Shown in pieces: positions 8,994 through 19,054 of a DNA stretch of 64,000 nt. The number at the start of each line of letters is the position of its first letter. Within the stretch, counting starts at the first letter, position 1. The notes below the pieces were generated by a model, which was not told where the DNA came from, ran no database searches, and worked only from the letters and a program-made list of their open reading frames with translations. Position numbers and translations under genes: made by a program. Source of the DNA: Pseudooceanicola pacificus (GTDB taxonomy: Bacteria; Pseudomonadota; Alphaproteobacteria; Rhodobacterales; Rhodobacteraceae); contig NZ_WNXQ01000013.1 in the NCBI RefSeq assembly GCF_009789075.1, forward strand, positions 1 to 64,000, given 5' to 3'.

Positions 8994-9767
8994 TCAGGCG
9001 GGCCGGGCGGCCAGTCCGGCGTAGAGATGCCAGGTGGCGTGACCCAGCCAGGGCAGCACCACGAAAAGGCCCAGGAACGCGGGCAGCATCGCCACCGCCG
9101 TCACCGCCGCAACAAAGACACCCCATGCCAGCATCGCCACCGGGCTGCCCGTGACCGTCCCGAAAGAGGCGATCATGGCGGTCACGAAATCGACCTCGCG
9201 GTCCAGCAGCAGCGGCAGGGCGATCACCGTGATCATGTAAAGGAGCAAGGCAAAGCCCGCGCCGACCAGCCCGCCGACCGCCAGCATGGCCAGCCCCTCG
9301 GGCGAGACGAAGACCTCCATCGAGGTCGAGACATTGGTCATCGCCGACAGCCCCAGGAACAGGGCGAATATCATGTGGCCGAGGAAGAACCAGAACAGGA
9401 ACAGGATCAGGATCACCGCGCAGAGCGAGGGCAATTGCCGCCTGCCCTGCCGCACGATCACCAGCAGCACCGGGCCCAGATCCAGATGCAGCCCCCGGTG
9501 CAACCGGCGCGACACCTCGTATAGCCCGACCGCCGCGAAGGGGCCGATCAGCGGAAAGGAAATCGCGGCGAAGATCAGCCAGTAGACCTGCCCGCTGAGC
9601 CAGGTGACAGCCACCATCCCCCATCCGGCCAGCACATAGGGCAGGCTGAAGAGGAAACCGTATCCCGGCGCCGCGATCATGTCGCGCAGGCCAAGGCGCA
9701 GCGCCCGCGACAGGTCGGCAAAGCTGGCCCGCGCCAGCGGCGGCACCCCGGGCAGCGGATCGGTCAT
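8994..9767 (-). CDS. DUF2189 integral membrane protein
   Basis: A 257-residue protein. The ATG is chosen because a strong AGGAGG lies just upstream; the longer open frame has no such signal. Hydrophobic segments include YGFLFSLPYVLAGWGMVAVTW, QVYWLIFAAISFPLIGPFAAVGL, LILFLFWFFLGHMIFALFLGL, a Gly-rich pair, and a C-terminal VAMLPAFLGLFVVLPWLGHATWHLY. This pattern fits the DUF2189 family, sometimes annotated as cytochrome c oxidase subunit I-like. Its function is unknown. The final GHATWHLY segment is typical of the family. It lies downstream of the amidase gene on the same strand. Confidence 0.8.
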   Translation of the reverse strand: MTDPLPGVPPLARASFADLSRALRLGLRDMIAAPGYGFLFSLPYVLAGWGMVAVTWLSGQVYWLIFAAISFPLIGPFAAVGLYEVSRRLHRGLHLDLGPVLLVIVRQGRRQLPSLCAVILILFLFWFFLGHMIFALFLGLSAMTNVSTSMEVFVSPEGLAMLAVGGLVGAGFALLLYMITVIALPLLLDREVDFVTAMIASFGTVTGSPVAMLAWGVFVAAVTAVAMLPAFLGLFVVLPWLGHATWHLYAGLAARPA

Positions 9768-9865
9768 CGGGGCCTCCTGTCCCTGTCTTCGCGGCAAGAG
9801 AGCCGCTCGCCCCCGCGAAATCAAATGCATTCGCCGGGCACCTTTGGGGGCCGGGCGCGCCGCGC

Positions 9866-11278
9866 TCAGGCCAGCGGCGGGCGCTTGTCCGGCCAGCCCG
9901 TGGCCTCGTGCCAGGCCTGACCCAGTTGCAGCACCTCCAGATCGCCGCCGCGCGGGCCGACGATCTGCAACCCGATGGGCAGCCCGCCCGGCCCGAACCC
10001 GGCCGGCACGCCAAAGGCCGGGAGGCCCAGCAGGCTGGCCGGGATCACGACCTCCATCCAGCGATGATAGGTGTCCATCGCCTGCCCGCCCAGCTCGGTC
10101 GGGTGCGGCCAGTCCACCGGGAAGGGAAAGCATTGCGCCGTCGGCAGCACCAGGGCGTCATAGCGATCGAAGACCCGCACCGCCTGTGCGAACCAGTCTG
10201 ACCGGATGGCGCTGGCGCGCTGCACCTCCATCGCGCTCATCGCCAGCCCGCGCTCGATCTCCCAGACCGAGGAGGCCTTGAGTTTCGCGCGCTTCAGCGG
10301 ATCGGCATAGAGAACCTCCTGGCGCGCCGCGACCGAGAAGCTGCGCAGCGTGGTCCAGCTGTCCCACAGCTTGTCGGCCGGAAACGGCGGATCCACCGCC
10401 TCGACCTCGCAGCCCATGTCGGCAAAGGCCGACAACGCGGCCTCGCAGGTCTCCAGTACGCCCGGTTCCATCGGGTAGGCGCCGCCCCAGTTGCCCGCCC
10501 AGGCGATGCGGCGCCCCTTGACCGGCGCCTCGATCCGCGCGGCAAAGGAGGGCTGCTGCGGCAGGGCCAGCGGCAGGCGCGGGTCGGGCCCCGCCATGAT
10601 GTCGAGCAGATGCGCCACGTCCTTTGGCGCGCGGCCCATCGGCCCCAGGGTCGACAGCAGGTGCAGGTAGACGTCGCCCCCCGGCTCCTGCGGGACCAGC
10701 CCCCAGCTGGGGCGGAAGCCGTAGACATTGTTCCAGCCCGCCGGGTTGCGCAGGCTGCCCATCGCATCGGACCCGTCGCAGACCCATTGCATGCCCAGCG
10801 ACAGGGCCGCCCCCGCCCCGCCCGAAGACCCGCCCGCGGTGCGGCTGTCGTCATAGGGGTTGCGGGTGGGCCCGAAGACCGGGTTCGTGGTATGCGAGCC
10901 CAGGCCGAATTCCGGCACGTTGGTCTTGCCGATGAAGATCGCCCCCGCCGCCCGCATCCGTCCGATGGACAGGTCGTCCGCCGCCGGCATGGTCCCGGCA
11001 AAGAGCGGCGATCCCATCGAGGTCGGCAGCCCCCTGGCATTGGCCAGGTCCTTGACCGCGACGGGGATGCCATGCAGCCAGCCCCGGGGGGCCTCGGCGT
11101 CGGCGGCGCGGGCCTCTGCCAGCAACGCGTCCCGGTCACGCAGGGCCACGATGGCGTTGAAGCGCGGATTGACCGCCTCGAACCGCTCCAGCGCGGCCTC
11201 CATCACCTCGACCGCCGACACCTCGCGCGTGGCGATCCGGTGCGACAGGTCATCCGCGGTCATCCGGGTCAGTTCCAT
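9866..11278 (-). CDS. Amidase-signature (AS) family amidase
   Basis: A 470-residue amidase-signature enzyme. The Ser-cisSer-Lys triad is visible: Lys in IPVAVKDLA, the Gly/Ser-rich RTAGGSSGGAGAAL stretch with both serines, and DGSDAMGSLRNPA. The ATG before ELTRMTADDLSHRI is chosen because family homology begins there; the frame upstream is non-conserved. AS enzymes hydrolyse carboxylic amides, and the substrate cannot be read from sequence. It is not GatA in context, as no gatC or gatB neighbours are present. It has no signal peptide. It is divergent from the lytic transglycosylase gene across about 175 bases. Confidence 0.85.
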   Translation of the reverse strand: MELTRMTADDLSHRIATREVSAVEVMEAALERFEAVNPRFNAIVALRDRDALLAEARAADAEAPRGWLHGIPVAVKDLANARGLPTSMGSPLFAGTMPAADDLSIGRMRAAGAIFIGKTNVPEFGLGSHTTNPVFGPTRNPYDDSRTAGGSSGGAGAALSLGMQWVCDGSDAMGSLRNPAGWNNVYGFRPSWGLVPQEPGGDVYLHLLSTLGPMGRAPKDVAHLLDIMAGPDPRLPLALPQQPSFAARIEAPVKGRRIAWAGNWGGAYPMEPGVLETCEAALSAFADMGCEVEAVDPPFPADKLWDSWTTLRSFSVAARQEVLYADPLKRAKLKASSVWEIERGLAMSAMEVQRASAIRSDWFAQAVRVFDRYDALVLPTAQCFPFPVDWPHPTELGGQAMDTYHRWMEVVIPASLLGLPAFGVPAGFGPGGLPIGLQIVGPRGGDLEVLQLGQAWHEATGWPDKRPPLA

Positions 11279-11453
11279 GCGCCTTGCCTTTCTGCTTCGT
11301 CCCTGGGCCGAGCGTAATCCCGTCACCGGCAGGGTCCATCCCCATTCAGACCGCCTTTTGCCGATTTCGCTATGCAGCGGGCCGGACCACTGGTCGCAAG
11401 GCCCTCTGTGCACTACTCTTTCAGGCAGCCATTTCGATCCGGGGAAATTTCCA

Positions 11454-12260
11454 ATGATCAAGACGCTTCGCCTGTCCGCCCTGTCGCTCTGCCTGTCGGG
11501 CGCGCTCGCCGCGCCGGGCCTTGCCGCGCAATGCGGCAACACCTCGGCCGGGTTCAACAGCTGGAAGGCCGCCTTTGCACAAGAGGCCCAGGCCGCCGGG
11601 ATCGGCGCGCGCGGGCTGCAGGCCCTGGCCGCGACCAGCTATTCACAAGGCACGATCAACGCCGACCGCAAACAGACCGGCGTGCGCTATTCGCTGAAGG
11701 ATTTCATGCGCATCCGCGGCACGGCGGCCATCGCCAGCGGCGGAAAGCAACGCAAGGCGCGCAACCCTGACTTCTACGCCTCGCTGGAACGGACCTACGG
11801 CGTGCCAGCCGGCGTGCTGCTGGCGATCCACGGGATGGAAACCGGGTTCGGGCGGAACTTCGGCAAGTACTCGGTGCTCTCGTCTGTGGCCACGGTGGCC
11901 TATGACTGCCGCCGGACGGAGTTCTTCTCGCGCCACCTGATGGCCGCGCTGGAACTGGTGGACCGGGGGTGGCTCGCCGCCAATGCCATCGGCGCCGCCC
12001 ACGGCGAGATCGGGCATACCCAGTTCCTGGCCGGCAATGTGCTGGGCTATGGGCAGGATGCCAATGGCGACGGGCGTATCGATCTGTTCAACGAGGCCGA
12101 CGCCATGGCCTCCACCGCCAATTTCCTGGCCGCGAAGGGCTGGAAACGCGGCCAGCCCTATGCCGAAGGCACGGCGAATTTCCGGGTGCTGAACGAATGG
12201 AACGCGGCCACGGTCTATCAGCAGGCCATCGCGATCACCGGGGCGCAGATTGACGGATGA
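11454..12260 (+). CDS. Lytic murein transglycosylase, MltB-like
   Basis: A 268-residue secreted protein. The ATG gives a signal peptide (MIKTLRLSALSLCLSGALAAPGLAA). The catalytic region shows the MltB/SLT-2 pattern GVLLAIHGMETGFGRNFGKY with the catalytic Glu in METGFG, followed by ALELVDRGWL and GEIGHTQFLAGNVLGYGQDANG. It should cleave the MurNAc-GlcNAc bond of peptidoglycan in the periplasm. It is shorter than E. coli MltB, lacks a lipobox, and so is probably soluble. The gene overlaps the following MFS gene by 11 bases. Confidence 0.85.
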   Translation: MIKTLRLSALSLCLSGALAAPGLAAQCGNTSAGFNSWKAAFAQEAQAAGIGARGLQALAATSYSQGTINADRKQTGVRYSLKDFMRIRGTAAIASGGKQRKARNPDFYASLERTYGVPAGVLLAIHGMETGFGRNFGKYSVLSSVATVAYDCRRTEFFSRHLMAALELVDRGWLAANAIGAAHGEIGHTQFLAGNVLGYGQDANGDGRIDLFNEADAMASTANFLAAKGWKRGQPYAEGTANFRVLNEWNAATVYQQAIAITGAQIDG

Positions 12261-13476
12261 ACCCGCGCCGGGCGCCCGCTGGCGGGCGCTCGCGCTGATC
12301 TGCCTGGGCGTGGTGGGCGTGCTCACCACCTGGTTCTCGGCCACTGCCGTGGGGCCCGATCTGATCGCGGCCTGGGCGCTGTCTCCGGCGCAGTCGGGCT
12401 GGCTGACCAATGCGGTGCAGATCGGATTCGTGCTGGGCGCGGTCGGGTCGAGCCTGGTGAACCTGCCCGATATCGTGCGGATGCACCGGCTGATCACCGC
12501 CTCGGCCCTGCTGGCCGCCGCGTCCAACGCCTGGCTGCTGACCGGACCCTCGCCCGGGGTGGCGGTGCTGGCCCGGATCGTGACCGGCGTGGCGCTGGCC
12601 GGGGTCTATCCCCCGGCGCTCAAGCTGATGGCGACCTGGTTCCTGCGCGGGCGCGGGCTGGCGCTCGGTTGCCTGATCGGGGCGCTGACGCTGGGCTCGT
12701 CGATGCCGCATCTCTTCCGCGCCGTGGCGGGCGGGCTGGCCTGGCAGCAGGTGGTGACCGCGGCCTCGGTCGCCGCGCTGCTCTCGGCCGCGATCTTTGC
12801 CTTCGCGGTGCGCGAGGGGCCGCACGGCTTCGGCCGGGCCACCTTCGATCCGGGGCAGAGCCTGCGGGTCCTGACCTCCCGCCCGCTGATGCTCGCCAAT
12901 ATCGGCTACTTCGGCCACATGTGGGAGCTCTATGCCATGTGGGCCTGGCTGCTGGCCTTTGCCACGGCGGCCCAGGCCGGCGGGCTTGCGCCCTTTCCGT
13001 TCGGGTCGCCCTCGATGCTGGTGTTCATCGTCGTGGCCTCGGGCGTGGCGGGCAGCATCGCGGGCGGGCTGCTGTCGGACCGGATCGGGCGCTGCCTGAC
13101 GACGGCGGGGATGATGGTCCTGTCGGGGGCGGCGGCGCTGGCGATCGGCTTTGCCTTCGCCGGCCCGCCCTGGCTGCTGGCGGCTGTCGCGCTGATCTGG
13201 GGGATCACGGTGATCGGCGACAGTGCCCAGTTTTCGGCGGCGGTCACCGAACTGGCCGAGCCGCGCTTCGTCGGCACCGCGGTCGCCTTGCAGCTTGGCC
13301 TGGGTTTTGCCCTCACCGTCCTGGCCGTCTGGCTGATGCCGCATATCGCGGGCCTGCTTGGCGGCTGGCAATGGGCCTTCCTGGTGCTGGTCCCCGGCCC
13401 CGCTGTCGGCACCTGGGCCATGCTTGCCCTGCGCCGCCACCCCGAGGCCGCCAGGCTGGCCAACGGCCGCCGCTAG
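12250..13476 (+). CDS. MFS transporter
   Basis: A 408-residue major facilitator with about 12 hydrophobic segments. The first begins RALALICLGVVGVLTTWFSATAVGP. A GRGLALGCLIGALTLGSSMPHLF stretch sits where MFS loops and helices 4-5 normally lie, and GLLSDRIGRCLTTAGMM is the loop 8-9 signature. The most likely start is the TTG at 12250, which overlaps the transglycosylase stop and implies coupling; no ATG lies in frame before the first helix. The substrate is unknown. A GC hairpin lies about 45 bases after the stop. Confidence 0.85.
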   Translation: MTDEPAPGARWRALALICLGVVGVLTTWFSATAVGPDLIAAWALSPAQSGWLTNAVQIGFVLGAVGSSLVNLPDIVRMHRLITASALLAAASNAWLLTGPSPGVAVLARIVTGVALAGVYPPALKLMATWFLRGRGLALGCLIGALTLGSSMPHLFRAVAGGLAWQQVVTAASVAALLSAAIFAFAVREGPHGFGRATFDPGQSLRVLTSRPLMLANIGYFGHMWELYAMWAWLLAFATAAQAGGLAPFPFGSPSMLVFIVVASGVAGSIAGGLLSDRIGRCLTTAGMMVLSGAAALAIGFAFAGPPWLLAAVALIWGITVIGDSAQFSAAVTELAEPRFVGTAVALQLGLGFALTVLAVWLMPHIAGLLGGWQWAFLVLVPGPAVGTWAMLALRRHPEAARLANGRR

Positions 13477-13520
13477 CGGCCCTGTCCAAAAGGAGCGCCT
13501 GCGGCGCACACGACGTTTTG

Positions 13521-13546
13521 CACCGCGCATCCGCGCGGTGCGTTTG
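13521..13546 (+). terminator. Candidate terminator after the MFS gene
   Basis: Perfect 8-bp hairpin CACCGCGC-ATCC-GCGCGGTG followed by CGTTTG. The stem is strong and the T-run short. It is placed correctly to end the transglycosylase-MFS transcript. Confidence 0.45.
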
Positions 13547-13547
13547 T

Positions 13548-13581
13548 CGCCTCCGGCGGGCATATTTGGAGCAAGAGGAAG
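13548..13581 (+). repeat. Dispersed CCTCCGGCGGG repeat, copy 1
   Basis: The 34-base element begins CGCCTCCGGCGGGCATATTT and ends GGAGCAAGAGGAAG. An inverted near-identical copy lies at 13696-13729 and a diverged direct copy at 29161-29194. All three are downstream of genes. Confidence 0.75.
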
Positions 13582-13695
13582 CAGGAGAAGGTCCAGCCCC
13601 CCGACCCTGTCGAGGGGCCTTCCCCTTGCACGGTCATCGGCGTGCCCGCCTGTACCGTGACTCCGTTGTGCCGGAGTCCGGTTAAGAGTCCGTTA

Positions 13696-13729
13696 CTTCC
13701 TCTTGCTGAAAATATGCCCGCCGGAGGCT
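13696..13729 (-). repeat. Dispersed CCTCCGGCGGG repeat, copy 2 (inverted)
   Basis: On the minus strand it reads AGCCTCCGGCGGGCATATTT then TCAGCAAGAGGAAG, matching copy 1 at all but about three positions. Copies 1 and 2 face each other across 114 bases between the convergent MFS and prfB genes. Confidence 0.75.
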
Positions 13730-13817
13730 TCGGTCGCGCAGGCCCCCCCGGAGGGGTGGAATGCGCGGACGAACCCCCGCGCGACGCCGCAGGCGGCGCA
13801 ACACCCTGGGGGTGTGA

Positions 13818-14945
13818 TCACGCCTCGGCGTTGGCCTCTGCCCGGCTCTTGCCATGGGCGTCCATGGCGAGGGTCGCGGCCATCAGCCCGTCGAGATCGC
13901 CGTCCAGCACGCCGCCGGTGTCCGAGGTCTCGAAGCCGGTGCGCAGGTCCTTCACCATCTGGTAGGGCTGCAGCACATAGGACCGGATCTGGTTGCCCCA
14001 GCCCGCATCGCCCTTGGCCTCGTGTGCCTCGTTGATCGCCTGGTTCCGCTTGTCGAGTTCCAGCTGGTAGAGCCGGGACTTCAGCGCCTTCATGGCGATG
14101 TCGCGGTTCTGGTGCTGCGATTTCTCGGACGATGTCACCACGATCCCGGTCGGGAAGTGGGTGATCCGCACCGCCGAGTCCGTCTTGTTGACGTGCTGGC
14201 CGCCCGCGCCGGACGAGCGGTAGGTGTCGATGCGGATGTCGTTCGGCAGAACCTCGACCTCGATATTGTCATCCACCACCGGGTAGACCCAGACCGAGCT
14301 GAACGAGGTATGCCGCCGCGCCGCGCTGTCATAGGGGCTGATCCGCACCAGCCGGTGCACGCCGCTTTCCGATTTCAGCCAGCCATAGGCGTTGTGGCCG
14401 GAAATCTTGTAGGTCGCTGACTTGATCCCGGCCTCTTCGCCCGGGCTTTCGGACTGCAGTTCGACCTTGTAGCCCTTCTTCTCGGCCCAGCGGACATACA
14501 TCCGCGCCAGCATCGAGGCCCAGTCGCAGCTTTCCGTGCCGCCGGCGCCGGAATGCACTTCGAGGAAGGTGTCGTTGCTGTCGGCCTCGCCGTCCAGCAG
14601 CGCCTCCAGCTCCTTCTCGGCGGCCTTCACCTTGAGCGCCCTGAGCGCATTTTCGGCCTCGGCCACGACATCGTCGTCGCCCTCTTCCTCGCCCATACCG
14701 ATCAGTTCGACATTGTCGGTCATGTCCTGCGAGATCGACTCGTAGGTCTCCATCGCGTCCATCAGCATCTGGCGTTCGCGCATCAGGGCCTGCGCCTTGG
14801 TCGGGTCGTCCCAGAGGTTCGGGTCCTCGATCCGGGCGTTGAACTCTTCCAGCCGATAGGGCGCGGTCTCACGATCCATCCGCTGCGCCAGCAGCTTCAG
14901 GGTCTTTTCGATCTCGGCAACGATGTTCTGTGCTTCCGCGCGCAT
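13818..14945 (-). CDS. prfB: Peptide chain release factor 2
   Basis: A 375-residue RF2 that catalyses termination at UGA and UAA. The GGQ hydrolysis motif is in [20 protein letters not shown]. The stop-codon-reading tripeptide, SPF in E. coli RF2, reads SPY here in [16 protein letters not shown]. The N-terminal coiled coil runs through [18 protein letters not shown]. The frame is continuous from the ATG, so there is no programmed +1 frameshift as in E. coli. A longer open frame upstream overlaps mrcA and is not coding. It is the last gene of the amidase-mrcA-prfB run. Confidence 0.95.
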   Translation of the reverse strand: MRAEAQNIVAEIEKTLKLLAQRMDRETAPYRLEEFNARIEDPNLWDDPTKAQALMRERQMLMDAMETYESISQDMTDNVELIGMGEEEGDDDVVAEAENALRALKVKAAEKELEALLDGEADSNDTFLEVHSGAGGTESCDWASMLARMYVRWAEKKGYKVELQSESPGEEAGIKSATYKISGHNAYGWLKSESGVHRLVRISPYDSAARRHTSFSSVWVYPVVDDNIEVEVLPNDIRIDTYRSSGAGGQHVNKTDSAVRITHFPTGIVVTSSEKSQHQNRDIAMKALKSRLYQLELDKRNQAINEAHEAKGDAGWGNQIRSYVLQPYQMVKDLRTGFETSDTGGVLDGDLDGLMAATLAMDAHGKSRAEANAEA

Positions 14946-15067
14946 GGCCCGTGTCCGTCCTTCGGTTGAGTGCCGCGTGATACCGTGAAGCCCGCCGACG
15001 GGCAAGCCGGTGGCGCCCGGCGGCTGGCAGGCGGGGCGGCGCGAGGCCCCCCGCGCCGCATCCGGTG

Positions 15068-17623
15068 TCAGTAGAGCCCGCCCGACGACAGTGCACCAAA
15101 GCTGGCCTTGGGCCCGACCACGGCCTTCTTGCCGGTGGAGGTGGTGACCTCCTTGGCCTGGCTCTGGCGCACCTCGTCGAACAGCGGCAGGTTCGAGCCC
15201 ATGGCAAAGCCCCCGTCGAAGGAGATGCCGAACACGGGCTCTTCCCCATCGCGGAAGTATTCCGCCACCACGTTCGGGCCCGAGGCATCGTCGCTCAGAC
15301 GCGCGCCGGTGAAGCGGTCGATCTTGATGAAATGCCCCCCCGGGGGGATCTTGAACTTGCCGCCACCGTATTTCTTGACCGCTTGGGTCATGAAGCGCTG
15401 GAATACCGGCCCGCACATGCCCCCGCCCGAGGCGCCCCGGCCCAGCGGGCGCGGGTCGTCGTAGCCGATGTAGCAGCCCGCCACCACATTCGAGGTGAAG
15501 CCGATGAACCACACGTCCTTGGCGTCGTTGGTGGTGCCCGTCTTGCCCGCCGTGGGCACCGGCAGGTTGACCGAGCCGCTGGCCGTGCCGCGCTGCACCA
15601 CGCCTTCGAGCATCGAGGTCAGCTGGTAGGCGGTGATCGCATCCATTACACGCTGCCGGTCCGACACGATGCGCGGCCCCTTGGCGGGCGGGATCGCCTC
15701 GGTGCCGCAATCCTCGCAGACGCGCTGGTCGTGGCGGTAGATGGTCTTGCCGTAGCGGTCCTGCACCCGGTCGACCAGCGTGGGTTCCACCCGCTCGCCG
15801 CCATTGGCGAACATGGCGTAGGCGGCAACCATGTTGAACAGCGTGGTTTCCTCGGATCCCAGGGCGTTGGCAAGATACTGGCCCATGTTCTCGTAGACGC
15901 CGAAGCGCTCGGCATAGGCGGCGACCACGTCCATGCCGACCTCCTGCGCCAGGCGCACGGTCATCAGGTTCCGCGAGCGTTCGATGCCGGTCCGCAGCGG
16001 CGTGGGGCCGTAATACTGGTTCGACGCGTTCTTGGGCCGCCACAGGCCCTGCGGCGTGTTGATCTCGATCGGGGCGTCGATGACGATGGTCGCGGGCGTA
16101 TAGCCACTGTCCAGCGCCGAGGCATAGACGAAGGGCTTGAAGGAGGAGCCGGGCTGGCGCAGCGCCTGGGTCGCGCGGTTGAACACCGAGTGCTGGTAGC
16201 TGAAACCGCCCTGCATCGCGATCACCCGGCCGGTGTTCACATCCATTGCCATGAAGCCGCCTTCGACATCGGGCACCTGGCGCAAGGTCCAGCGGATGAA
16301 GCTGCCATCGGCATCGGCGGTCATCTTGCGCACCAGAACCACATCGCCCAGCTCAAGCAGGTCGTCCGCCGTATTGGCGCGGCTGGCCAGCTTGCCGTTG
16401 TCCAGCAGTTTGCGGGCCCATTGCACGTCCTTGGGCACGATCCAGTCGCCTTCGGGATCCGCGTCCACGCCCTCGATTCCGATGCGGGCCGCGCCGTTTT
16501 CGAACCCGAGGACAACCGCCGGGTGCCAGGGGTTTTCCAGCGTGATGTCGCGCGGGGCCTCGGTCGACGCCAGGGCGGCGCGCCAGGCGTCCTCGGTTCC
16601 CAGCTGATCCTCGGGGATGCGGGCGATGCGGCCGTGCCAGATGCCCCGGCCCCGGTCGTAATCCTCTAGCTGGGTGCGCAGGGCCTCGGCGGCCTCGACC
16701 TGCATTTCCGGGTCGATGGTGGCGCGCACGGCAAAGCCGCCGGTAAAGAATTCGCCTTCGCCAAAATCCTTGGACAGCTGGCGGCGGATCTCGTCGGTGA
16801 AATAGTCGCGCGGCGGCAGGTTGTCCTTGAAGCTTTCGAAATCGCCGTTCTGGACCGAGCGGAGGGGTTCGGCGACCTCCTTCTCATAGGCGGCCTTGGA
16901 GATGTAGCCGTTCTCTTCCATCTCGCGCAGCACGAAGTTGCGCCGCGCCAACAGCCGGTCCTTGTTGCGCACCGGGTGGAAATCCGACGGCGCCTTGGGC
17001 AGCGAGGCGAGGAAGGCGGCCTCGTGTGGGGCGAGGTCCGACAGCGCCTTGTTGAAATAGGTCTGGGCGGCCGCCGCCACGCCATAGGAGTTCTGGCCCA
17101 GGAAAATCTCGTTCAGGTACAGTTCAAGGATTTTTTCCTTGGGAAGCGTCTCTTCCAGCCGGGCGGCGAGGATGATTTCCTTGATCTTCCGCTCGATCCG
17201 CCGGTCGCCGGAAAGGAGGAAGTTCTTCATCACCTGCTGGGTGATGGTCGAGGCGCCGCGCACGTTCTTGCCGCGCGATTTCACCGCGTCGACGGCGGCG
17301 GCCAGCATGCCGCGCGTGTCATACCCGTGGTGGGTATAGAAATTCTTGTCCTCGGCCGAGATGAAGGCATGTTTCACCAGGTCGGGGATTTCTTCCGCCG
17401 GGGCGAACAGGCGGCGTTCGACCGCGAATTCGTCGATGATCCGGCCCTCGCCGGAATAGATCCGGCTGATCGTCTTGGGCTGGTACTGGGCCAGGCTTTC
17501 GTGACTGGGCAGATCGCGTCCATAGACCCAGAACACCGCGCCGATCGACAGCGCGATGACCATGGCCCCCAGCGTCACCATCGTGAAGATGGCGCCGAAG
17601 ATGGAAAGAATGAATCGGATCAA
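15068..17623 (-). CDS. mrcA: Penicillin-binding protein 1A (bifunctional class A)
   Basis: An 851-residue class A PBP. Its N-terminal signal anchor is [21 protein letters not shown]. The glycosyltransferase domain has the catalytic [16 protein letters not shown], followed by [13 protein letters not shown] and [20 protein letters not shown]. An OB-like insert follows. The transpeptidase motifs are SSFK (nucleophile Ser), SRN and KTGTT. It polymerises and cross-links peptidoglycan from the inner membrane. A promoter with near-consensus elements lies upstream at 17653-17681. It is followed on the same strand by prfB. Confidence 0.95.
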   Translation of the reverse strand: MIRFILSIFGAIFTMVTLGAMVIALSIGAVFWVYGRDLPSHESLAQYQPKTISRIYSGEGRIIDEFAVERRLFAPAEEIPDLVKHAFISAEDKNFYTHHGYDTRGMLAAAVDAVKSRGKNVRGASTITQQVMKNFLLSGDRRIERKIKEIILAARLEETLPKEKILELYLNEIFLGQNSYGVAAAAQTYFNKALSDLAPHEAAFLASLPKAPSDFHPVRNKDRLLARRNFVLREMEENGYISKAAYEKEVAEPLRSVQNGDFESFKDNLPPRDYFTDEIRRQLSKDFGEGEFFTGGFAVRATIDPEMQVEAAEALRTQLEDYDRGRGIWHGRIARIPEDQLGTEDAWRAALASTEAPRDITLENPWHPAVVLGFENGAARIGIEGVDADPEGDWIVPKDVQWARKLLDNGKLASRANTADDLLELGDVVLVRKMTADADGSFIRWTLRQVPDVEGGFMAMDVNTGRVIAMQGGFSYQHSVFNRATQALRQPGSSFKPFVYASALDSGYTPATIVIDAPIEINTPQGLWRPKNASNQYYGPTPLRTGIERSRNLMTVRLAQEVGMDVVAAYAERFGVYENMGQYLANALGSEETTLFNMVAAYAMFANGGERVEPTLVDRVQDRYGKTIYRHDQRVCEDCGTEAIPPAKGPRIVSDRQRVMDAITAYQLTSMLEGVVQRGTASGSVNLPVPTAGKTGTTNDAKDVWFIGFTSNVVAGCYIGYDDPRPLGRGASGGGMCGPVFQRFMTQAVKKYGGGKFKIPPGGHFIKIDRFTGARLSDDASGPNVVAEYFRDGEEPVFGISFDGGFAMGSNLPLFDEVRQSQAKEVTTSTGKKAVVGPKASFGALSSGGLY

Positions 17624-17652
17624 ACCCAGAGTCCCCCGTCAGGTGAGGGCAT

Positions 17653-17700
17653 TATATACTAGGCCCCCGGGACAGGGTCAAAACACAAGAACCTGACCCT
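17653..17700 (-). promoter_or_regulatory. mrcA promoter with inverted repeat over the -35 box
   Basis: On the minus strand TTGACC (17681-17676) is separated by exactly 17 bases from TATATA (17658-17653), which runs into TATATAAT. It lies about 30 bases before the mrcA ATG. Seven-base inverted arms AGGGTCA and TGACCCT (17700-17694 and 17680-17674) overlap the -35. They could be an operator or the end of the upstream amidase transcript. Confidence 0.6.
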
Positions 17701-17724
17701 ACGGCGTGTTTCTGCCCGTGCCGC

Positions 17725-18969
17725 CTATTGTCTGACCAGATGCGAGGCAGCGGTGTCGGCCACGACCCAGGCCTGTATCCCGTCGCGGATCGCCTCGGCC
17801 AGCCGGGTGCGGAACGCGGGGTCGGCCAGGTTCTTGCGATCGCGCGGGTTCGACAGGAATCCCAGCTCGATCAGGACCGAGGGGATATCGGGCGCCTTGA
17901 GCACCGAAAACCCCGCCGCCCGCACGGGGTGAGAGTTCACCGGCACCTCGGCCTTGCGCATCGCGTCCACCAGGGCATTGGCCACGCGGGTGCTGCGGGG
18001 CTGGGTTTCCAGCCGGGCGAGGTCCATCAACACGTCGGCCACCACGTCGTCCTTGCCGGTCAGGTCGACGCCCGACAGCAGGTCGTCGCGGTCGTGCCGC
18101 TCGGCCAGCTTGGCCGAGGCCTCGTCGGTCGCGGTCTCGGCCAGCAGGTGCACCACGGCGCCCTTGGCCCCGCCCTCGGGCAGCACATCGGCATGCAGCG
18201 ACACGAACAGGTCGGCGCCACGTTCGTGCGCGATGGCGACCCGGCGTTCCAGCGACACGAAGCTGTCGTCGTTGCGGGTCAGCACCACGTCGATCCCGGT
18301 AGCGCGGATCAGCGCCTCGCGCAGCTCGCGGGCAAAGGTCAGCATCAGGTCCTTTTCGACCAGCCCCTCGCGTTCGGCGCCGGGGTCGATGCCGCCGTGG
18401 CCCGGGTCGATCACCACCACCAGCGGCCCGTCGGTGCGCGCCCGGGGCCGGGGCAGCATGTCGCCTTCGGGCAGGGCCCAGAGCGGATCGTCGGGCGGCA
18501 TGCCCGACACGGCGGCAAAACGTTCGGGCGAGGCCGGGACAAACCGGGCCGACAGCTGCGCCGCACCGCTGCCATCGTCCACCTTCAGCCCCGCGCGGTC
18601 CAGCGCCATCGGGCGGGCCAGGTCGATCACCAGCCGCGACCAGCCGGGGCGGAAGGTGCCGTAGCGCAGGTCGGTCACCCCGTCCGAGTTCATCAGCGCC
18701 ACCTTGTCGACGCCCTGCCAGTCGACCTCGCGGAAATCGAGCACGGCGCGCGGCGGACCGTCGAGGGTGAAGATGCGCCAGGGCACGCCCTGGGTCAGCC
18801 CCAGTTCCACCGACAGGGCATCGCCCCTGTCGCGAATCTGGCTGCTGGCCATGTCGACCCGGGCCAGGGCCGAAAACCCCTGCCCCGGCGGTGTCTGCGC
18901 CGCCCCCGCCACGGCAATCGCCGCGACCAGGGCCAGCGCCCCGAATGCCCGTGTGATTGTTCCGATCAT
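17725..18969 (-). CDS. N-acetylmuramoyl-L-alanine amidase (AmiC-type)
   Basis: A 414-residue periplasmic zinc amidase. The signal peptide is IGTITRAFGALALVAAIAVA. An N-terminal AMIN-like region holds VDLARPM-type beta motifs. The C-terminal Amidase_3 domain has VVIDPGHGGIDPGAE (first zinc His), the catalytic-domain Glu in REGLVEKDL, SLHADVLPEGG (third ligand region) and PSVLIELGFLSNPRD (catalytic Glu). It cleaves the amide between MurNAc and the stem peptide, mainly at division. It lies upstream of mrcA on the same strand; mrcA also has its own promoter. Confidence 0.93.
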   Translation of the reverse strand: MIGTITRAFGALALVAAIAVAGAAQTPPGQGFSALARVDMASSQIRDRGDALSVELGLTQGVPWRIFTLDGPPRAVLDFREVDWQGVDKVALMNSDGVTDLRYGTFRPGWSRLVIDLARPMALDRAGLKVDDGSGAAQLSARFVPASPERFAAVSGMPPDDPLWALPEGDMLPRPRARTDGPLVVVIDPGHGGIDPGAEREGLVEKDLMLTFARELREALIRATGIDVVLTRNDDSFVSLERRVAIAHERGADLFVSLHADVLPEGGAKGAVVHLLAETATDEASAKLAERHDRDDLLSGVDLTGKDDVVADVLMDLARLETQPRSTRVANALVDAMRKAEVPVNSHPVRAAGFSVLKAPDIPSVLIELGFLSNPRDRKNLADPAFRTRLAEAIRDGIQAWVVADTAASHLVRQ

Positions 18970-19054
18970 GCCGCCTGCCTGCCCGGACGCCTTGCCGGCA
19001 TCCTGTCCCGGCGCAGACTAGCCCAACCGGCGGCGGGTGCGAAGACCCCTCCGC

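Noticed and set aside
14871..14945. Programmed frameshift in prfB
   Set aside because: The frame is continuous through the region where E. coli has the in-frame UGA.
14946..16043. Apparent fusion of prfB to an upstream frame
   Set aside because: The upstream part runs through mrcA in another frame and has no family resemblance. RF2 begins at the ATG at 14945.
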